A DNA stretch of 64,000 nucleotides from Clostridia bacterium. GTDB taxonomy: Bacteria > Bacillota > Clostridia > Christensenellales > UBA1242. The notes beneath the pieces are model-generated. The model worked only from the letters and a program-made list of their open reading frames with translations. It searched no databases and was not told the DNA's origin. Where the stretch lies: the NCBI GenBank assembly GCA_017467585.1, contig JAFUSR010000004.1:370178-434177 (forward strand), read 5' to 3'. Both the position numbers and the translations under genes were made by a program. Positions within the stretch are counted from its first letter, which is position 1, and each line of letters opens with the position of its first letter. Below, piece by piece: positions 1-7,291 of the stretch.

Positions 1-192
1 ACTCAAATTATATGGGGTGATTGTGATATAGACACGCCACTATATATGGCAAAAATTTTAGAAAAGAAAATAAGCCATAGCAAACTTAATATTATTGAAG
101 GTGGACACTTTTGTTTTTTGGAAAACAAGTTTCAATTTTATAGCATTGTTAAAGATTTTTTAAAAAGGATTAGAGGAGAAGAAAATGAATAA
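1..192 (+). CDS. alpha/beta hydrolase, C-terminal part (partial)
   Basis: The reading frame is open from the first base to a TAA at 190-192, so only the last 63 residues are in the window. They show the end of an alpha/beta hydrolase fold: a strand ending in a Gly-Asp (IIWGDCDIDTP), a helix, then a short strand and the motif EGGHFCFLEN. In this fold the Asp after the strand and the His in G-G-H are the acid and base of the catalytic triad. The substrate cannot be inferred from this part. The stop overlaps the start of the MurF-like gene by eight bases, so the two are probably translationally coupled. An SD for the next gene (GGAG, about 174-179) lies inside this gene. Confidence 0.7.
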   Translation, partial: TQIIWGDCDIDTPLYMAKILEKKISHSKLNIIEGGHFCFLENKFQFYSIVKDFLKRIRGEENE

Positions 193-1840
193 GTTTTTAT
201 TAGATATTTATATGGGGGTTCCAAAATTAACAGATTTTTGGTTGATTGTTGTTATAAGTTTGGTAACAACATTGTTTGCTCTTGCAATGTCACTCAACTC
301 TCTGCATATTTTGCAATTGTCTGGTTACAGACTAAGGGGCTATACTGATTGGTGCAAGCAGACTAAATTTGCTGACTTTGGAAGACTTTTAATGGTCTCA
401 TTGCTTTCTAGTGGGGCAATGCTTATCACAAACGTTCTTTTAGACGAGGTTCTTGTTGGCAGGGCTCTAAAATATGTTAGCATAATCTTCTTCTTTATTT
501 TCTGCTTTGTTTATGTTGTTAACTTGAGTTCAATTCAAAGGAAGCAACCAATTAAATATACTGCAAGAATGACAAGGCTTATTGCCATGATTGCCTTTTT
601 GTGTTTTGGCTCTAGCATTGGGCTTATGTATTTGAGTGTAAACTGCATTAAGTATTTCACTGCTGGTGGTGTTTTGGTTATTCCAATCTTGTTGCCAGTG
701 ATTATTGTTGTGGCTCATTTTGTGATGATTCCTGTTGAAAAATTGATCGCGAAGAAATATATAAAGAAAGCCAAGGCTAAACTTGCTGCGCACAAAAATT
801 TGACCATAATTGGTGTTACTGGCAGCTATGGCAAAACAACTGTTAAAAACATAATTGCAGGCTTGCTTGCTGAAAAATATAGGGTGTGCGTAAGCCCGTT
901 TAGTTATAACACCCCGCTGGGGCTCTGTAAGACTATTCTTGAAACACTCACAGACGACGATGAAATTTTGGTCGCAGAAATGGGTGCTAGAAACGTTGGC
1001 GACATAAAAGAACTGTGCGACATGGTTAACCCAACAATTGGTGTTGTAACGGGAATTGGAAATCAACATTTAATGACCTTTGGAACTGTTGAAAAACTGA
1101 TTGCAACCAAAAGTGAACTAGTTAGACATATCGAGGCGAATAATGGTTTTGTTGTTGTTAACACAGAAAGTGATGGTGCAAAACAAATTTTTGACGAGGC
1201 AACTTGTGAAAAACTAAGTGTGAACATAAATCAAAAAGAAGGTGTTTATGCTGATGAAATTGTGGCAACATCAACTGGTTCAAAGTTTAAACTTGTTGTT
1301 GATGGTAAAGCTCTTGAAGCTAACACGGCACTGCTTGGTGAGCATAACATAAGCAACATTTTGGTTGGTGTGACTGTTGCGAAAAAATTAGGTTTGTCTA
1401 ATGGGCAGATTATAGATGGAATAGGCAAGTTGACACCAACATCACATAGACTTGCGATTGTTCCTTCTAACAACGCACTTATTGTTATTGATGATGCATA
1501 TAATGGAAGTGTTGAGGGCAGCAAGTCGGCACTAAATGTTCTTTCTAAATTTGAAGGCAAAAAGGTGGTCATAACCCCTGGTCTTGTTGAACTTGGTGAA
1601 GAGCAGTTTAATTGCAACTTTGAGTTTGGCAGAGACATGAGCAAGGTTTGTGACTATGTTATTGTGACTGGAATTTCTAACTGGGAAGCAATTTATAGTG
1701 GCTTAAAATTTGCGGGTTTCAACACAGATAAAATCTTAAGGGCGGGCAGTTTAAATCAGGCAGTAACCATGCTTGCGACAATCACAAACCCTGGAGATGT
1801 TGTTTTGTTTGAAAACGACTTGCCAGATAATTATTTATAA
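185..1840 (+). CDS. murF: Mur ligase family protein, membrane-anchored MurF-like
   Basis: MurF adds D-Ala-D-Ala to UDP-MurNAc-tripeptide using ATP, the last cytoplasmic step in making the peptidoglycan precursor. This protein has 551 residues, about 100 more than a usual MurF. The extra length is an N-terminal block (about 15-185) with four or five hydrophobic segments, so the ligase is probably tethered to the membrane. The catalytic part starts near residue 205: P-loop VTGSYGKTT (211-219), then the EMGAR motif and GIGNQHLMTFG, which fits the central domain of MurF, and a C-terminal Rossmann-like domain. It is followed by D-Ala-D-Ala ligase, the enzyme that makes its substrate, which supports MurF over other Mur ligases. 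N-terminally extended MurF-like ligases are known in Clostridia. It overlaps the upstream hydrolase by 8 bases. Confidence 0.85.
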   Translation: MNKFLLDIYMGVPKLTDFWLIVVISLVTTLFALAMSLNSLHILQLSGYRLRGYTDWCKQTKFADFGRLLMVSLLSSGAMLITNVLLDEVLVGRALKYVSIIFFFIFCFVYVVNLSSIQRKQPIKYTARMTRLIAMIAFLCFGSSIGLMYLSVNCIKYFTAGGVLVIPILLPVIIVVAHFVMIPVEKLIAKKYIKKAKAKLAAHKNLTIIGVTGSYGKTTVKNIIAGLLAEKYRVCVSPFSYNTPLGLCKTILETLTDDDEILVAEMGARNVGDIKELCDMVNPTIGVVTGIGNQHLMTFGTVEKLIATKSELVRHIEANNGFVVVNTESDGAKQIFDEATCEKLSVNINQKEGVYADEIVATSTGSKFKLVVDGKALEANTALLGEHNISNILVGVTVAKKLGLSNGQIIDGIGKLTPTSHRLAIVPSNNALIVIDDAYNGSVEGSKSALNVLSKFEGKKVVITPGLVELGEEQFNCNFEFGRDMSKVCDYVIVTGISNWEAIYSGLKFAGFNTDKILRAGSLNQAVTMLATITNPGDVVLFENDLPDNYL

Positions 1841-1843
1841 AAT

Positions 1844-1890
1844 AAAAAACACCAAAGATAAAATTAAAATTTTGTTGGAGGTGTTTTTTT
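1844..1890 (+). promoter_or_regulatory. Inverted repeat that includes the ddl ribosome binding site
   Basis: The left arm at 1844-1853 (AAAAAACACC) is a perfect complement of the right arm at 1880-1889, and the right arm ends in a T run. It could work as a weak rho-independent terminator or attenuator after murF. The right arm also carries most of the GGAGGTG Shine-Dalgarno of ddl (ATG at 1892), so the same hairpin would hide that RBS. The stem is AT-rich apart from four G-C pairs, so stability is modest. Confidence 0.45.
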
Positions 1891-1891
1891 T

Positions 1892-2983
1892 ATGGCAATT
1901 GCTATTGTTTTTGGTGGAAAATCTTATGAACACGATGTGAGTGTGGTAACAGCAAAACAGATATATTCTGTCGCTAAATTAAAACATGAAGTCAAATTGT
2001 TATATTTAGACCGGCAGAACAGGCTGTTTGAATACACAAATTCAAAATTTAATTTTTCAGACTTTAAGGGTGACAACAAGTTTCTGCAAAGAATAATTTT
2101 GCAAGATGGTGAAATGAAGTGTTGTGGCTTTGGGTTTAAGCGGAAAGTCAAAATTGATGCTGCGATAATATGTTGTCATGGTGGCGTTGGTGAAAATGGC
2201 GACCTTGAGGCATATTTTAAATTGTGTGGAATTCCTGTTTCTGCCGGTGGAAGTTTTGGCCTTTGTGTTGCAATGGACAAATGGAAGACCAAACAGATTT
2301 TAAAAAACTTAAAAATTAATGTTATAGATGGAATTCTAATAGAATCAAAAATGAACCCTGACGAAATCGTTTCTGCAGTTGAGCAAAAACTTAGCTATCC
2401 GGTGATTGTAAAACCAAACAGTGGAGGCAGTAGCATTGGAATTAAAGTTGCAAAATCAAGGGAGGAGTTTTTGCAGGCCATAAAAGTTGGTTTTGAGTTT
2501 GACACCAAGTGTGTTGTTGAAAAAGCGCTCACAGATTTTGATGAATATAATCAAGCTGTTTTGGGGGATCAATGCAAATTTGAAATTTCAAAAATAGACA
2601 AGGTCTCACACAAATCAGACATGCTCACCTTTAACGAAAAATATCTTTCTAACTCAAAACAAAAAGGCAAGGGAATGAAGTCTCAGAAGAGAACTTTTGA
2701 TTGTGAATTGAGCAAAAAGAATCAAGATAAAATTAATTGCTGGTCTGAAAAAATTTTTAAAGAACTTGGCTTTTTCGGTGTAATTAGAATTGATTATATC
2801 TTTGATAAAAATGCTCAAAAATTTTATGTTAATGAAATCAATGCTGTTCCAGGTTCGCTAGCAATCTATTTTTTTAGCTTTCTTGGTGGCATTGGTTTTG
2901 TCGACAGATTAATAGATATTGCTAAACAAAATTATGCTAAAGATGACAAAATCAATCAAAAATTTGTTACAAATCTATTTTAA
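1892..2983 (+). CDS. ddl: D-alanine--D-alanine ligase
   Basis: This ATP-grasp enzyme joins two D-alanines for peptidoglycan precursors. The 363-residue length is normal. The N-terminus AIVFGGKSYEHDVS matches the family signature GGxSxEHxVS. The middle carries the ATP-grasp core (PVIVKPNSGGSSIGIK, where Lys contacts ATP and the Gly/Ser loop covers phosphate). The C-terminal metal and substrate motif is NEINAVPGSLAIYFF. That form, with PGSLA instead of the PGFT of E. coli DdlB, occurs in clostridial Ddl-like ligases. The start is the ATG at 1892, with a strong SD (GGAGG) eight bases upstream. It lies 51 bases after murF and ends at a bidirectional terminator. Confidence 0.9.
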   Translation: MAIAIVFGGKSYEHDVSVVTAKQIYSVAKLKHEVKLLYLDRQNRLFEYTNSKFNFSDFKGDNKFLQRIILQDGEMKCCGFGFKRKVKIDAAIICCHGGVGENGDLEAYFKLCGIPVSAGGSFGLCVAMDKWKTKQILKNLKINVIDGILIESKMNPDEIVSAVEQKLSYPVIVKPNSGGSSIGIKVAKSREEFLQAIKVGFEFDTKCVVEKALTDFDEYNQAVLGDQCKFEISKIDKVSHKSDMLTFNEKYLSNSKQKGKGMKSQKRTFDCELSKKNQDKINCWSEKIFKELGFFGVIRIDYIFDKNAQKFYVNEINAVPGSLAIYFFSFLGGIGFVDRLIDIAKQNYAKDDKINQKFVTNLF

Positions 2984-3032
2984 ATTGCAAAAAATATGGT
3001 TAAATAGTATTTAATAAATTCAAAAATTAAAT

Positions 3033-3056
3033 AAAAAACGCAATTTTGCGTTTTTT
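3033..3056. terminator. Bidirectional rho-independent terminator between ddl and the WYL regulator
   Basis: The stem AAAAAACGCA / TGCGTTTTTT has a TTT-rich loop and T runs on both strands, so it can end both convergent transcripts. Its right end reaches the stop codon of the minus-strand gene (3055-3057). Confidence 0.75.
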
Positions 3057-3957
3057 ATTTATACAAATTAATAATTTTTGCGCATTCTTTAGTTATTTCA
3101 TCGATAATACTGAATGGTGAAATAATTTTAATTTTGTTTCCATATTCAATTAATTTATGAATTAATCCGATGTTGTGTGTCGCTTCAAAAGTGCAAGAGT
3201 TTTCATTTTGTTTTTTAATTATGGCCCAAGATTTTATGTCGTCAATTGTTAGCGTGTCGGCCTCAATTGTTATTTTAATGCGAGCAAATGTTGAATTGTT
3301 CCAGGGCCTCTTTGATAGATCTATATTAATTTTTTCATAGGTTTGTTCAGTTGCTTGATATTCAGAAATTCTGTCGAGCCTAAAAAGCCTAAAGTCACTT
3401 TTTTCGTTGCAAAATGCATAAAGATAATAATTGTCATCTTTTAAAACAACACAATAGGGGTCAACCAGTCTAAATGCTTCGCTGCCGTGATATAAAATTT
3501 TAATTTTTTTGTTGTAAAGGCAACAACAAGCTAGTTCCTTTGCTAACTTATAGTTTTTATTTGATTGTTGATTCCATCTTGAGTTGTCAACAAAAAACTT
3601 GGTTTGAATTTTGTCGTTTATTGTCAAGCCGTGCTGTTTTATGTGCTCTTTGAGCTTGCAACAAATTATTTCATTTAGTTGTGGATATGCAGAGTTGCTG
3701 ATATTGACAATGCTCAAAAGATAGGCTAGTTCTTCTTCGTTAAAGAACCATGTTGAGCAATTAAATTTGCTCGCAAGAAAAATGCCACCATTTTTGCCAG
3801 TTGTTGTAGTTATTGGAAAGCCGGCATAAACGAGTTTGTTCGTTTGACGATAAATGGTTTTTGTGCTGACTTCAAATGTTTCGGCAAGGTCGGTTGCTTT
3901 GTGGACTTTTCCGTCTAACAAAGTCATAAAAATTCCAAATTCTGTGTAGTTGCTCAT
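3055..3957 (-). CDS. WYL-domain transcriptional regulator (HTH_11 type)
   Basis: The protein has 300 residues. Residues about 1-60 form a winged helix-turn-helix (DLAETFEVSTKTIYRQTNKL is the recognition region), as in HTH_11/DeoR-like regulators. Residues about 140-210 form the WYL domain, with the pattern DDNYYLYAF followed by DFRLFRLDRI. WYL domains bind nucleic acids or small ligands and regulate many stress, DNA damage and defence genes. A WCX-like C-terminal extension follows. The gene stands alone, on the opposite strand to its neighbours. No SD precedes the ATG; a -10 hexamer lies six bases upstream instead, so the mRNA may be leaderless. A palindrome just upstream (3998-4015) is a candidate for its own operator. 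What it senses is not visible. Confidence 0.8.
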   Translation of the reverse strand: MSNYTEFGIFMTLLDGKVHKATDLAETFEVSTKTIYRQTNKLVYAGFPITTTTGKNGGIFLASKFNCSTWFFNEEELAYLLSIVNISNSAYPQLNEIICCKLKEHIKQHGLTINDKIQTKFFVDNSRWNQQSNKNYKLAKELACCCLYNKKIKILYHGSEAFRLVDPYCVVLKDDNYYLYAFCNEKSDFRLFRLDRISEYQATEQTYEKINIDLSKRPWNNSTFARIKITIEADTLTIDDIKSWAIIKKQNENSCTFEATHNIGLIHKLIEYGNKIKIISPFSIIDEITKECAKIINLYK

Positions 3958-3963
3958 AAATCT

Positions 3964-3992
3964 ATTTTACTACACAACAAAAAATAAATCAA
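3964..3992 (-). promoter_or_regulatory. Predicted leaderless promoter of the WYL regulator
   Basis: On the minus strand, TTGATT (3992-3987), a 17-base spacer and TAAAAT (3969-3964) are followed after six bases by the ATG (3957). Transcription would start at or within a base or two of the start codon. Confidence 0.5.
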
Positions 3993-3997
3993 TAAAA

Positions 3998-4015
3998 ATA
4001 GAACAAATGTTCTAT
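3998..4015. promoter_or_regulatory. Palindromic operator candidate with GAAC-N4-GTTC core
   Basis: Arms ATAGAACA and TGTTCTAT are separated by AA. The core GAAC-AAAT-GTTC fits the LexA (DinR) box of Firmicutes, CGAAC-N4-GTTCG, apart from the outer C and G. It lies seven bases upstream of the -35 of the WYL gene and about 110 bases upstream of the 4129 gene. The same 14-base core (reverse complement) recurs at 40334-40347. It could be a LexA site or the operator of the WYL protein. Confidence 0.5.
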
Positions 4016-4067
4016 ATAATTCTCATTAAAAAAATATAATATATTTTTATAATGCTTGGTTATTCGT

Positions 4068-4096
4068 TTGCTAAAAAACACTTGATTGTGTATAAT
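4068..4096 (+). promoter_or_regulatory. Sigma-A type promoter for the 4129-7239 operon
   Basis: TTGCTA (4068-4073), a 17-base spacer and TATAAT (4091-4096). The predicted start is near 4103, leaving a leader of about 25 bases with a GGTGGAG Shine-Dalgarno before the ATG at 4129. Confidence 0.65.
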
Positions 4097-4128
4097 ATTT
4101 ACAAGATAGAAAAAAATAGTGGTGGAGT

Positions 4129-5001
4129 ATGTATAACTTTTTTACTAAAAACGTCAACAAAAGAGCATTTATAAAAGCACTAAAAGAAGTTGAAGAAGAG
4201 GGTTATTATGTTGATAATGCGACAAACGACAATGTTGTTTTCACAACAAACATGTCTCGTGCCGTATCTTCTCTCAGTGGAGAAGAAGCCGACAGACCTT
4301 ATGTTCAAGATGAGGCTCTTGATGTTTCAGAATTCACTCCAAACTTAGACAATGCAAGGATTAAACCTGCAAATCCGGAAGCCCTTGGGGAAGATCATCA
4401 ATTTGTCAAACAGAGTCGTTCTCAGTTTTATGAAAAATTATTTGCTGATAGCGATGATGCATTTCTCGATGGTTCTAAGGTTCAAGAGAGAGGCCTTCTT
4501 TCAAATGAAACCGATTCTCTGAACTCATACTTTAGTGAAAGAACAAAAACAAATTCACAATCTATGACTAGAGAAGAAATAATCAGAAGAACAAAAGAAA
4601 AACTTGCACAACTTAATGCTGCGGCTCGCGTAAGGGCAGAACAAAACAAACAAATAAGATTAGAAGAAGAAAGAGTCAAAGCTGAAAGAATATCAGCCAT
4701 TGCAAAAGCAGAAGAGGAGTTTGCTAAGCAAAGAAAGGCTGAAGAAGAAGCAAAGCTTGCGCTTGAAAAACAAGCAGAACAGGCAAGACTCGATCAAGAA
4801 GCTAAAATGGCTGCTTTGATTGAGGAAGAGAAAACAAAAAAAGAAGAAGAGTCAAAAATCAAAGTTGAAGTTGTTTCTCCAGCACCAGTTGTGGCTGCTG
4901 TTGCAACGCCAAAACCAGTTAAAAAATCAACTAGAAAACCTAGAACAACAAAGAAGAAAAGACGTTATGACGCCGATATTGTTGGCGGTTTCAATTATTA
5001 A
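4129..5001 (+). CDS. Hypothetical coiled-coil protein, first gene of a DUF1538/P-II operon
   Basis: I do not recognise a family for this 290-residue protein. The N-terminal third (about 1-60) looks globular (VNKRAFIKALKEVEEEGYYV). A linker rich in Asp, Asn and Ser follows, then a long Glu/Lys/Ala coiled coil (about 147-240), and a Pro/Thr/Lys-rich tail with the basic patch TKKKRRYDAD near the end. It has no signal peptide or membrane segment, so it is probably cytoplasmic. The TolA-like helical composition makes database hits unreliable. A promoter at 4068-4096 and the seven-base gap to the DUF1538 gene put it at the head of an operon with that membrane protein and two P-II-like proteins, so it may link them to the cell interior or envelope. 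That role is only inferred from position. Confidence 0.7.
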   Translation: MYNFFTKNVNKRAFIKALKEVEEEGYYVDNATNDNVVFTTNMSRAVSSLSGEEADRPYVQDEALDVSEFTPNLDNARIKPANPEALGEDHQFVKQSRSQFYEKLFADSDDAFLDGSKVQERGLLSNETDSLNSYFSERTKTNSQSMTREEIIRRTKEKLAQLNAAARVRAEQNKQIRLEEERVKAERISAIAKAEEEFAKQRKAEEEAKLALEKQAEQARLDQEAKMAALIEEEKTKKEEESKIKVEVVSPAPVVAAVATPKPVKKSTRKPRTTKKKRRYDADIVGGFNY

Positions 5002-5008
5002 TTAAATT

Positions 5009-6526
5009 ATGAACATTTTAAAAAAGATTAGAGATGTTTCTGTTTCAATTATTCCAATTGTAGCAATAGCGCTATTATTGTATTTTTTGGTGCCAGGAAT
5101 CCCTTCTAACATTTTAATAAAGTTTTTAATCGCATCTGCATTGATTATTATAGGGGAAACGCTGTTCTTAACGGGTGTAGACAGCACAATCATGCCAATG
5201 GGAGAAATGGTTGGCTCAAGCATTCAAAAAGTAAACAGCTTTTTTCTGTTTACATTTTTTGCGTTTTTGTTTGGCATGTTCGCAACTGTTGCAGAGCCAG
5301 ATGTTCAGGTGCTTACTGGAGAAATTGTTGCGTTCGGAATGAATATAAACCAAACACTTCTTCTGTTTATAATTGGCGCAGGGGTTGGATTGTTTGTAGC
5401 TTTTGCTCTTATTAGAATTGTTAAAAAAGTTCCAATTCGTGTTCTTTATTTGGTGTTTATGGTGATAGCTTTTGCTGTTGCGAGCAGTGTTCCAGAAAGC
5501 TTTGTTGCAATTGCATTTGATGCTGGTGGTTCAACGGTTGGAATTGTAACAACGCCGTTTTTGCTCGCCATGGTCAGTGGCATTGTTGAATCAAGAAGTA
5601 AAAACACTAGTGATAACTTTGGTGTTGTTGGAATTGCCGGTCTTGGCCCAGTTATTGCAGTGCTGATATTGAGCATATTCTTGCGAGGAAATTCTAACAC
5701 AATTGCCAGCGCCAATTGGAACATTTTTGTTCAGGTGTTATATAACACAACAATGGCAATAATTCCGCTCGTTGCAGTGTTTTATATTTTTCAAATTATC
5801 TACGTCAAACTGCCAAAGAGCAAGAAGATTGCGCTTGCGATTGGTGTTGCAATCACATTTGTTGGGCTATATTTATTCTTGTTTGGAATAAATTTTGGAG
5901 TGCTTGAAATGGGCTCGTCAATTGGCTTGGCACTGTCGGATCAACCACTTTGGCTAGTTTTGATAATTTATGCGCTCTTTGCGTTTTCAATTGTGTTCAC
6001 CGAGCCTGCCATAAGAGTTTTGGGTGCGCAAATCGAGTCTGAAACGCAGGGCAACATAAACAGAAAAATAATAACAATTAGCATGGGAATTTCAATGGTT
6101 ATCGCCGTTGTTCTTTCGGCGCTCAGAATCTACTTTAACATTAGCATTTGGTATTTTATTGGAATAGGTTATGGAACAATAGCAGTTCTAATGCTATTTT
6201 CAGATTTGATGTTTGTTAGCATTGGGTTCGATAGTGGCAGCGTTGCTGGAGGACCAATAACCACTGCAATAATTATGCCTGCCATGGTTGCTATGAGCAG
6301 CACTGGTGATGGTTTTGGTTTTATTGCGCTTACCAGCATGTTTCCAGTTTTAGTGCTCGAAATAATTGGCGTGGTTTATAACATTCATCTTAAGCGAATT
6401 GCTCGCGACAGAAGAAAAATTTCTGCGAGAGTTGCTTATGCTGCGGAAAATTATTCTAACATGGAAAAACTTGAAAAGCGTTATCTAGAATTGAAGGAGA
6501 GAAAGGAAAATGTCCAAGCAGAATAA
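5009..6526 (+). CDS. DUF1538 family multi-pass membrane protein
   Basis: The 505 residues have about 12-14 hydrophobic segments and two homologous halves. The first half carries AEPDVQVLTGEI and FDAGGSTVGIVTTPFL; the second repeats these as TEPAIRVLGAQIE and FDSGSVAGGPITTAII. This duplicated Glu-Pro and Gly/Ser/Thr-rich pattern is typical of DUF1538 proteins, which are thought to be transporters of unknown substrate. A charged cytoplasmic tail of about 45 residues follows. No SD is evident before the ATG and it lies seven bases after the preceding stop, so it is probably translated by coupling. The two P-II-like proteins encoded right behind it, the first overlapping it by 17 bases, are likely its regulators, in the way GlnK controls AmtB. 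The substrate is not known. Confidence 0.8.
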   Translation: MNILKKIRDVSVSIIPIVAIALLLYFLVPGIPSNILIKFLIASALIIIGETLFLTGVDSTIMPMGEMVGSSIQKVNSFFLFTFFAFLFGMFATVAEPDVQVLTGEIVAFGMNINQTLLLFIIGAGVGLFVAFALIRIVKKVPIRVLYLVFMVIAFAVASSVPESFVAIAFDAGGSTVGIVTTPFLLAMVSGIVESRSKNTSDNFGVVGIAGLGPVIAVLILSIFLRGNSNTIASANWNIFVQVLYNTTMAIIPLVAVFYIFQIIYVKLPKSKKIALAIGVAITFVGLYLFLFGINFGVLEMGSSIGLALSDQPLWLVLIIYALFAFSIVFTEPAIRVLGAQIESETQGNINRKIITISMGISMVIAVVLSALRIYFNISIWYFIGIGYGTIAVLMLFSDLMFVSIGFDSGSVAGGPITTAIIMPAMVAMSSTGDGFGFIALTSMFPVLVLEIIGVVYNIHLKRIARDRRKISARVAYAAENYSNMEKLEKRYLELKERKENVQAE

Positions 6527-6869
6527 ATTTGCAATAAAAAAGTTACAGTTAGAAGATATTAACGAACTTTCGATTGCTGTGTTTATTTGCAAAACGAAGG
6601 TAGAAGGTGAACTCGTGAAGTATGCAACAGACATAGGGGGAATACTTTTAAGTTCTATTCGTGGAAAGGGGCTGTCGCGTGGAGCCGTTGCTAGAGCATT
6701 TGGTGGTTACGACGAGTTTAATGTTGTGTTTGTTATGGTGAGAAGCGAAGTTGGAAGAGACTTGGTTCAAGACGTGAGCATAAAATTCAAGTTTGACGAA
6801 CCAAACAACGGGAAAGGTTTTTTAATCGACACAGATGGATATATGGGAGCAAAAGCTGCTTTTGTTTAG
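6510..6869 (+). CDS. P-II family signal-transduction-like protein (first of two)
   Basis: The 119 residues show a ferredoxin-like beta-alpha-beta pattern and the motifs GGILLSSIRGKG (T-loop region) and PNNGKGFLID (like the GxGKIF strand of P-II). The Tyr that is uridylylated in GlnB is not in the predicted T-loop. P-II proteins are trimers that bind ATP/ADP and a second ligand and dock on transporters or enzymes. This one has an SD (AAAGGA) inside the DUF1538 gene, overlaps it by 17 bases and is followed after 10 bases by a second P-II-like gene. A job in gating the DUF1538 protein is likely by context. The N-terminal 16 residues extend beyond the usual P-II start. Confidence 0.75.
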   Translation: MSKQNKFAIKKLQLEDINELSIAVFICKTKVEGELVKYATDIGGILLSSIRGKGLSRGAVARAFGGYDEFNVVFVMVRSEVGRDLVQDVSIKFKFDEPNNGKGFLIDTDGYMGAKAAFV

Positions 6870-6879
6870 GAGGTAATTT

Positions 6880-7239
6880 ATGAATTTATTTGATGAAGAA
6901 ATTTTTGACGACGAAGAATATAAACTTGTTGTGGCAATTGTTCAAAGAGGCTACTCAGACGAGGCCATTAATGCGGCAAGAGAAAAGGGCGCAAATGGAG
7001 CTGTCATTCTAAGTGGAAAAGGTCAGGGTGAGTCACAACGCAAATTCTTTGGCTTTGAGGTTAGTCCAGAAAATGAAACAGTGTTAATCTTGGTTAAAGA
7101 AGAAATTTGTGTGCCTGTAGTTAAAGCAATCTATGCTGCTGTTGACTATCGCTCTGCTGCGCGCGGTATGGTTTTTGTTTTGCCGGTAAGCTATGTTTCT
7201 GGAATGACACATTCAAGAAAAGATGAAGAAGAAAATTAA
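6880..7239 (+). CDS. P-II family signal-transduction-like protein (second of two)
   Basis: The 119 residues include YKLVVAIVQRGYSDEAINAAREKGANGAV, cut here to its pattern: strand, helix, then GANGAVILSGKGQG in place of the T-loop start, as in divergent P-II proteins. An acidic N-terminus (about 1-14) and an acidic C-terminus (RKDEEEN) are additions. No Tyr51 equivalent is visible. The SD GGAGG lies eight bases before the ATG. It differs clearly from the first P-II-like protein, so the two may form mixed trimers or sense different ligands. It is the last gene of the operon and is followed by a terminator at 7261. Confidence 0.72.
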   Translation: MNLFDEEIFDDEEYKLVVAIVQRGYSDEAINAAREKGANGAVILSGKGQGESQRKFFGFEVSPENETVLILVKEEICVPVVKAIYAAVDYRSAARGMVFVLPVSYVSGMTHSRKDEEEN

Positions 7240-7260
7240 AGGATAAACAATGAAAAAGAA

Positions 7261-7285
7261 ATACCAGAGCACTGGTATTTTTTTG
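7261..7285. terminator. Rho-independent terminator between the P-II operon and murG
   Basis: Stem ATACCAG / CTGGTAT (7261-7267 and 7272-7278), loop AGCA, then seven Ts. An A-rich stretch on the left means it can also serve murG on the minus strand, whose stop is at 7292. Confidence 0.75.
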
Positions 7286-7291
7286 TTAAAT

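Noticed and set aside
530..1644. Minus-strand frames opposite the MurF-like gene
   Set aside because: Shadow frames; the plus-strand Mur ligase has full motifs.
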